Origin: Phycisphaerales bacterium
GTDB taxonomy: Bacteria; Pseudomonadota; Gammaproteobacteria; Competibacterales; Competibacteraceae
DNA: 21,555 bases
NCBI GenBank assembly: GCA_014879435.1
Contig: JACSSB010000226.1
Span: 1-21,555 of the forward strand
Direction of reading: 5' to 3'
Shown: piece after piece, positions 17,832-21,555 of the stretch
How the letters are laid out: each line of letters starts with the position of its first letter
Numbering within the stretch: position 1 is the stretch's first letter
Notes under the pieces: model-generated
Databases searched by the model: none
Told to the model about the DNA's origin: nothing
Seen by the model: the letters and a program-made list of their open reading frames with translations, nothing else
Translations under genes and position numbers: made by a program

Positions 17832-17844
17832 GTAGGCTCCCTAC
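17832..17844 (-). promoter_or_regulatory. Shine-Dalgarno-sequestering hairpin of rpsF
   Basis: On the minus strand GTAGG-GAG-CCTAC forms a perfect 5-bp stem with a 3-nt loop, ending directly before the rpsF ATG (17831). The only good Shine-Dalgarno (GGGAG, 17841-17837) lies inside it. Folding would block initiation, so translational control is plausible. Confidence 0.55.
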
Positions 17845-17848
17845 GGAT

Positions 17849-17878
17849 ATAAAAACAGCCTCCCGTCATCGGTGAGGC
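17849..17878 (-). terminator. Terminator-like hairpin in the rpsF leader (attenuator candidate)
   Basis: On the minus strand GCCTC-A-CCG-ATGA-CGG-GAGGC folds into an 8-bp stem with a bulged A, followed by TGTTTTTAT. It lies between the candidate rpsF promoter and the gene, so it would act on rpsF itself. It may instead be, or include, the S6:S18-binding leader motif, which is known to present CCG in a bulge. Confidence 0.6.
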
Positions 17879-17887
17879 AAGGAGTCA

Positions 17888-17904
17888 CGGTCCGGTCTGG
17901 ACCG
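17888..17904 (-). other. GC-rich leader hairpin upstream of rpsF
   Basis: On the minus strand CGGTCC-AGACC-GGACCG pairs over 6 bp with a 5-nt loop, inside the predicted leader just upstream of the terminator-like hairpin. It may be part of the regulatory leader fold. Confidence 0.5.
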
Positions 17905-17917
17905 CAAGGGGGCGAAC

Positions 17918-17946
17918 ATTCTAGAAAGAAAGGCTCCAAGGCGCAA
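17918..17946 (-). promoter_or_regulatory. Candidate rpsF promoter
   Basis: On the minus strand TTGCGC (17946-17941) and TAGAAT (17923-17918; 5/6) are separated by exactly 17 bp. Transcription would start near 17911 and give a leader of about 80 nt holding the two hairpins. Confidence 0.5.
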
Positions 17947-17999
17947 CGACGATAAAACACAACCGCCCCATCAAAAAGCATGTGACCTTTGGTTATCGA

Positions 18000-18029
18000 T
18001 TGAAATCAACGATAATAATCCGTTCTAAT
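18000..18029 (+). promoter_or_regulatory. Candidate promoter for the cob operon
   Basis: TTGAAA (18000-18005; 5/6) and TCTAAT (18024-18029; 5/6) are separated by 18 bp. The leader would be about 55 nt, too short for a cobalamin riboswitch, and none was seen. Confidence 0.35.
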
Positions 18030-18092
18030 CGCCAATCGTCCCACAATCATCAATCGCCACCAGCTTCCCAAATCATACGCATAATCTTCACT

Positions 18093-18611
18093 ATGAAAGA
18101 GCTGATCCTCGGCGGCGCCCGTTCTGGTAAAAGCGCCTTCGCCCAACGTCGAGCCACCACCACTGGTCTGAACGTGATTTATCTCGCCACAGCTCAGGCC
18201 GGTGACGCGGAGATGGTCGAGCGCATTACTCGTCACCGTGCCGAACGCCCTGCCGACTGGGGACTGGTAGAAGAGCCGCTGGCGCTGGCCTCCACCCTGC
18301 AAGCATACGCCGCTGCGGATCGTTGCTTGCTGGTGGATTGCCTGACACTGTGGCTCGGTAACTTGCTAGCCGCCGGTGAGGATCGCCTGAATACCGAAAG
18401 GCGTGCACTACTGGATACCCTGCCCCAGCTACCCGGACAGATCCTGCTGGTCAGCAACGAAGTCGGCCAGGGTATCGTCCCGATCAATCCTCTGGCCCGC
18501 CGTTTCCGCGACGAAGCCGGTCAACTGCATCAAGCGCTCGCCCATCGATGCGATCGCGTTACCCTGGTAGTTGCCGGTCTACCCCTTACTCTCAAGGATT
18601 GCCTGACATGA
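18093..18611 (+). CDS. cobU: Adenosylcobinamide kinase / adenosylcobinamide-phosphate guanylyltransferase
   Basis: CobU (CobP) phosphorylates adenosylcobinamide and then transfers GMP, activating the corrin for the lower ligand. The 172-aa protein has the P-loop GGARSGKS (7-14), H48 in RITRHRAERP (the likely guanylylated His), CLLVDCLTLWLGNLL and SNEVGQGIVP...ARRFRDEAGQLHQ. I start at ATG 18093 (MKELILGGARSGKS). The reading frame is open upstream, but the added residues are unlike the family. No clear Shine-Dalgarno precedes this ATG. The stop overlaps the cobT start as ATGA. Confidence 0.95.
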   Translation: MKELILGGARSGKSAFAQRRATTTGLNVIYLATAQAGDAEMVERITRHRAERPADWGLVEEPLALASTLQAYAAADRCLLVDCLTLWLGNLLAAGEDRLNTERRALLDTLPQLPGQILLVSNEVGQGIVPINPLARRFRDEAGQLHQALAHRCDRVTLVVAGLPLTLKDCLT

Positions 18612-19651
18612 GTCATCATTGGTTCGACGACTCCATTCCCGGTCCCGACACCGCCGTGCTTGCCGCTGCCCACGAGCGACAGGCACAATTGACTAAGCCG
18701 CCCGGTTCACTGGGTCGATTGGAACAGATCGGCGCGACCCTAGCGGCGATGCAAAATACCCAGCAACCCCAACTGGATCGGGCATGGATCACCGTGTTCG
18801 CCGCCGACCATGGCGTCACCGCTGAAGGCATATCGGCTTTTCCGCAAGTCGTCACCGCCGAAATGGTACGCAATTTCGCGCGTGGCGGCGCCGCAATCAG
18901 CGTGCTGGCCCAGGAATGGAATGCGCGGCTGGAAGTCGTGAATGTCGGCACCGTGCAACCGCTGGAGGATCTGCCGGGAGTGCTGGATGCCCGGATCGCA
19001 GCCGGGACCGCTAATTTCGTCTATGAACCGGCCATGAGCATCGAACAGCTGTATGAGGCACTGGAAGTAGGCCGTGCTGCCGCTGAACGCGCCTCAATCG
19101 GTGGTGCACGGCTATTCATCGGCGGCGAAATGGGTATCGGCAACACCACCAGCGCTACCGCTATCGCCTGTTCTCTGCTCGGGCTACCCGCTGCCGAACT
19201 GGCTGGCTCCGGCACCGGTCTGGACACCGCCGGCATCACTCACAAGGCATTGACCATCGAACGGGCACTGGCGCGTCACCACAGTGATCGACCGCTTACG
19301 GCTCTGCGGCAATTGGGCGGCTTTGAAATCGCCGCACTGACTGGCGCTTATCTGCGCTGTGCTCAAGTGGGCCTGCCGGTCTTGGTAGATGGCTTTATCA
19401 CTACTGCCGCCGCTCTAGTAGCGGTTCGACATCAGCCACAACTTGCCGCTTGGTTGTTTTACGCGCATCGCTCTGCCGAACAAGGCCACCGCCGACTGCT
19501 GGATGCTTTGAAGGCACAACCGCTGCTGGATCTGGAAATGCGCTTGGGCGAAGGCAGTGGCGCAGCAGTGGCGATGCCGATTCTGCGTGCCGCCGCCGCC
19601 CTGCACGCCCGTATGGCGACTTTTACCGAAGCTGGAGTTTCACAAGTATGA
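18608..19651 (+). CDS. cobT: Nicotinate-nucleotide--dimethylbenzimidazole phosphoribosyltransferase
   Basis: CobT makes alpha-ribazole phosphate from the lower-ligand base and nicotinate mononucleotide. The 347-aa length is typical. Signatures are LTKPPGSLGRLE, FAADHGVTAEGISAFPQVVTAEMV, NFARGGAAISVLA, GGEMGIGNTTSATA, the central GGFEIAALTGAYL, PVLVDGFITTAAAL and EMRLGEGSGAAVAMPI, with the catalytic Glu in GEGSGAA. It starts at ATG 18608 inside the cobU stop (ATGA), and its own stop overlaps cobC the same way. Confidence 0.97.
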   Translation: MSHHWFDDSIPGPDTAVLAAAHERQAQLTKPPGSLGRLEQIGATLAAMQNTQQPQLDRAWITVFAADHGVTAEGISAFPQVVTAEMVRNFARGGAAISVLAQEWNARLEVVNVGTVQPLEDLPGVLDARIAAGTANFVYEPAMSIEQLYEALEVGRAAAERASIGGARLFIGGEMGIGNTTSATAIACSLLGLPAAELAGSGTGLDTAGITHKALTIERALARHHSDRPLTALRQLGGFEIAALTGAYLRCAQVGLPVLVDGFITTAAALVAVRHQPQLAAWLFYAHRSAEQGHRRLLDALKAQPLLDLEMRLGEGSGAAVAMPILRAAAALHARMATFTEAGVSQV

Positions 19652-20253
19652 ATTCCTTCACTACGATCGACTTGCTGCGACACGGCGAACCGATGGGTGG
19701 AAAAAAATTTCGCGGTGCGCTGGATGACCCGCTCAGTCCGCAAGGATGGCAGCAGATGCGAACAGCCGTCGGCGATTTTCGCGGCTGGGAGGCAATCATC
19801 AGTTCGCCGCTGACCCGTTGCGCCGCATTCGCCCATGAATTGGCCGAACATTTGAATCGACCTCTGGAAATCGTTCAGGACTTCAGCGAGATCCGCTTTG
19901 GCATCTGGGAAGGCCGCAGCGTCGCCGAAGTCCATAACAACGACACGCTCGCCTTGACGCAATTCTGGCGTGATCCCGTCGCTCACCCGATTCCAGAAGG
20001 CGAATCCGTTGTCGATTTCGATCACCGAGTCGCTCAGGCGTGGTCGGCACTACTGGAACGCTATCACGGTCAGCATGTGTTACTGATCGCCCATGGTGGC
20101 ACGATCCGCATGGTGCTGCACCGGATTCTGGACATGCCCCTACAACGCTTGTGGCGCTTTGAAGTGCCCTTCGCCGCGCTCAGTCGGGTACATTGTTTTC
20201 ACGACTCGGATGCCGAACCTCGACTCGTGTTTCACAACGGCCGGGTGGCATGA
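19648..20253 (+). CDS. cobC: Alpha-ribazole-phosphate phosphatase-like histidine phosphatase
   Basis: A 201-aa histidine-phosphatase-superfamily protein with LLRHGEP at the N-terminus (phosphohistidine motif RHG), SSPLTRCAAFAHELA, then EIRFGIWEGRS and the second catalytic His in LLIAHGGTIRMVLH. CobC removes the phosphate from alpha-ribazole 5'-phosphate or from adenosylcobalamin 5'-phosphate. The superfamily has many substrates; the role here is inferred from its place between cobT and cobS. ATGA overlaps occur at both ends. Confidence 0.9.
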   Translation: MNSFTTIDLLRHGEPMGGKKFRGALDDPLSPQGWQQMRTAVGDFRGWEAIISSPLTRCAAFAHELAEHLNRPLEIVQDFSEIRFGIWEGRSVAEVHNNDTLALTQFWRDPVAHPIPEGESVVDFDHRVAQAWSALLERYHGQHVLLIAHGGTIRMVLHRILDMPLQRLWRFEVPFAALSRVHCFHDSDAEPRLVFHNGRVA

Positions 20254-20999
20254 TTCCACGCGCTTTTGTTCTGGCCCTGCAATTGCTGACCCGGCTACCG
20301 GTTCCATCCTCCACAACGCCACCAAAACCTGAAGAGCTGGGGCTGTCTGTGCTGTTTTTCCCAGCGATTGGCTTGCTCATCGGCACGTTGCTGGCCGGAT
20401 TACACACCGCCCTCTGGCTTACCGAATCTGGGGTACTGGCGGCGCTGGTCCTGGTGATTTGGGTACTGTTGACCGGTGGTTTGCATCTGGATGGATTAGC
20501 TGATACGGCCGATGCTTGGATCGGTGGTATCGGCGACCGTGACCGAACCTTGGCCATCATGAAAGATCCGCGCAGCGGTCCGATGGCTGTAGTGGTGATC
20601 GTGCTGGTGCTGCTGACCAAATTCGCCTCTCTACAGGTGCTACTGGCCGGGGATGCTCGTGCCCTGCTACTACTGGCTCCAGTACTGGGCCGCTCCGCTA
20701 TCGTGCTGCTGCTGGTGACTACGCCCTACGTGCGACCGGATGGATTGGGCGCACCTTATGCCAATTATCTGCCACGACTGAGCTGCACCATGCTGACAGC
20801 GCTGGTAGCCCTCGCCACGATTTGGCTACTGGACTGGCAAGAAGGCGGCCTGCTGCTCGGCATACTGACCGGAGGGTTTTTCAGCATGCGTCATTGGTTG
20901 CTGACCCGATTGGGCGGTACTACGGGCGATACCTTGGGTGCCGCCTGTGAGCTGACGGAAACCATCGCGCTGCTGATTCCGGCATTACTGTTGGAATAA
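20250..20999 (+). CDS. cobS: Adenosylcobinamide-GDP ribazoletransferase (cobalamin synthase)
   Basis: CobS is the inner-membrane enzyme joining AdoCbi-GDP and alpha-ribazole (phosphate) to complete cobalamin. The 249-aa protein starts MIPRAFVLALQLLTRLPVP, has the family motif HLDGLADTADAWIGG followed by DRTLAIMKDPRSGPMAV, and contains several hydrophobic segments. The C-terminal motif GGTTGDTLGAACELTE is also diagnostic. It starts within the cobC stop (ATGA) and ends the cob run. Confidence 0.96.
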   Translation: MIPRAFVLALQLLTRLPVPSSTTPPKPEELGLSVLFFPAIGLLIGTLLAGLHTALWLTESGVLAALVLVIWVLLTGGLHLDGLADTADAWIGGIGDRDRTLAIMKDPRSGPMAVVVIVLVLLTKFASLQVLLAGDARALLLLAPVLGRSAIVLLLVTTPYVRPDGLGAPYANYLPRLSCTMLTALVALATIWLLDWQEGGLLLGILTGGFFSMRHWLLTRLGGTTGDTLGAACELTETIALLIPALLLE

Positions 21000-21040
21000 A
21001 TCATCAGGGGACTTTTTTCCGACCGGGTTTGTTTGTCGCC

Positions 21041-21071
21041 TTGAAATATTAGAGATTTCTAATGTATTAAT
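21041..21071 (+). promoter_or_regulatory. Candidate promoter with internal dyad upstream of the RND adaptor
   Basis: TTGAAA (21041-21046; 5/6) is followed by a perfect inverted repeat ATTAGA-GATT-TCTAAT (21048-21063) and an AT-rich -10 candidate: TATTAA (21065-21070, spacing 18) or ATTAAT (21066-21071, spacing 19). The dyad fills the spacer, as an operator for a repressor or a MerR-type activator would. Confidence 0.45.
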
Positions 21072-21109
21072 ATACAAAGATCTCAAATCTGTTTCAGGGG
21101 GACAACTCC

Positions 21110-21555
21110 ATGCCCGCACCGATACGCTCACTCCTGCTACCGCTATTCGGCTGCCTGCTGTCGATCATCGCACTGAAAACATCGGCCTCTACCCCGCTTC
21201 CATTCCCGATTGTCACAGCCCAACAACAAACTCTACCTGAGGAGCAAGTACTCAATGGCGTGGTTGAAGCGGTCAATCAGAGCACCGTCTCCGCCCAAAC
21301 GGCTGGCCGGGTCGAGGAAATCATGGTCGATGTCAACGACTTCGTGCCACAGGGCACCCCGATCATCCGTATTCGCAACATCGAACAGCGTGCTGGGCTG
21401 GAGCAAGCGCAGGCCAATCTGCGCGAGGCCCAAGCACGCGCTATCGAAGCCCAAGCCGAATACGACCGGACCAAGGGTATCTACCAGCGGCAACTGATCT
21501 CCAAGGCACAAATGGATGCCGCTATCGCCTCGCTCAACACGGCCAAGGCCCGGCT
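21110..21555 (+). CDS. RND efflux periplasmic adaptor (HlyD/AcrA family), partial
   Basis: 148 codons of a membrane fusion protein that links an RND pump to an outer-membrane channel. It has an N-terminal export signal (SLLLPLFGCLLSIIALKTSA), a barrel strand region PIVTAQQQTLPEEQVLNG, and the lipoyl half VVEAVNQSTVSAQTAGRVEEI with DVNDFVPQGTPIIRI. The first hairpin helix is rich in Ala, Gln and Glu (LEQAQANLREAQARAIEAQ), and LISKAQMD typical of AcrA proteins follows. The Shine-Dalgarno AGGGGG (21096-21101) lies 8 nt before the ATG. The substrate is not readable; the pump gene presumably lies beyond the right edge. Confidence 0.92.
   Translation, partial: MPAPIRSLLLPLFGCLLSIIALKTSASTPLPFPIVTAQQQTLPEEQVLNGVVEAVNQSTVSAQTAGRVEEIMVDVNDFVPQGTPIIRIRNIEQRAGLEQAQANLREAQARAIEAQAEYDRTKGIYQRQLISKAQMDAAIASLNTAKAR

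Noticed and set aside
21001..21020. T6 run after cobS as an intrinsic terminator
   Set aside because: There is no convincing stem immediately before the T-run.
21110..21170. Cys in LFGC of the RND adaptor as a lipobox
   Set aside because: Phe at -2 is atypical and the hydrophobic segment continues past the Cys, so an ordinary signal or anchor fits better.

Overview
The window looks like a chromosomal segment of a gammaproteobacterium. The strongest evidence is the rpsF-priB-rpsR-rplI-dnaB-alr-radA order: PriB is a beta/gammaproteobacterial protein. A large 4-TM FtsK, the aat-bpt N-degron pair and a cobUTCS cluster of the Pseudomonas/Chromatiales type fit with this. Most genes are moderately GC-rich. 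I cannot name the genus. I see no tRNA, rRNA, CRISPR array, insertion sequence or phage gene.

Left end (1-5828): ftsK on the minus strand runs off the left edge, so its C-terminal gamma domain is missing. Divergent from it is a plus-strand run of three overlapping genes: a FemAB/GNAT-like protein (PF04339 type), aat and bpt. The last two encode the two aminoacyl-tRNA-protein transferases that make N-end-rule substrates for ClpS/ClpAP.

Middle (5829-11284): a 282-bp intergenic region with an unusual hairpin precedes a long family I CoA-transferase that carries an extra C-terminal domain. Next comes an AT-rich island of two convergent genes whose stop codons are 14 bp apart. One encodes a secreted TAXI-type solute-binding protein with no TRAP permease nearby. 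The other encodes an ExeA-like AAA ATPase with one transmembrane helix and a periplasmic Sel1/TPR-like tail. This pair is the least explained part of the window.

Minus-strand housekeeping block (11285-17831): transcription runs rpsF, priB, rpsR, DUF2232 membrane protein, rplI, dnaB, alr, radA. dnaB and alr overlap by 104 nt out of frame. The rpsF leader has a good promoter, a terminator-like hairpin and a small hairpin holding the Shine-Dalgarno sequence, which suggests autogenous control. A terminator follows radA, and its T-tract abuts the ribosome-binding site of the ATPase gene.

Right end (18093-21555): cobU, cobT, cobC and cobS form a tightly coupled operon in which every junction is an ATGA overlap. 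They assemble the nucleotide loop of cobalamin. A partial RND efflux periplasmic adaptor follows and runs off the right edge. Its promoter region has an inverted repeat lying between the candidate -35 and -10 boxes.
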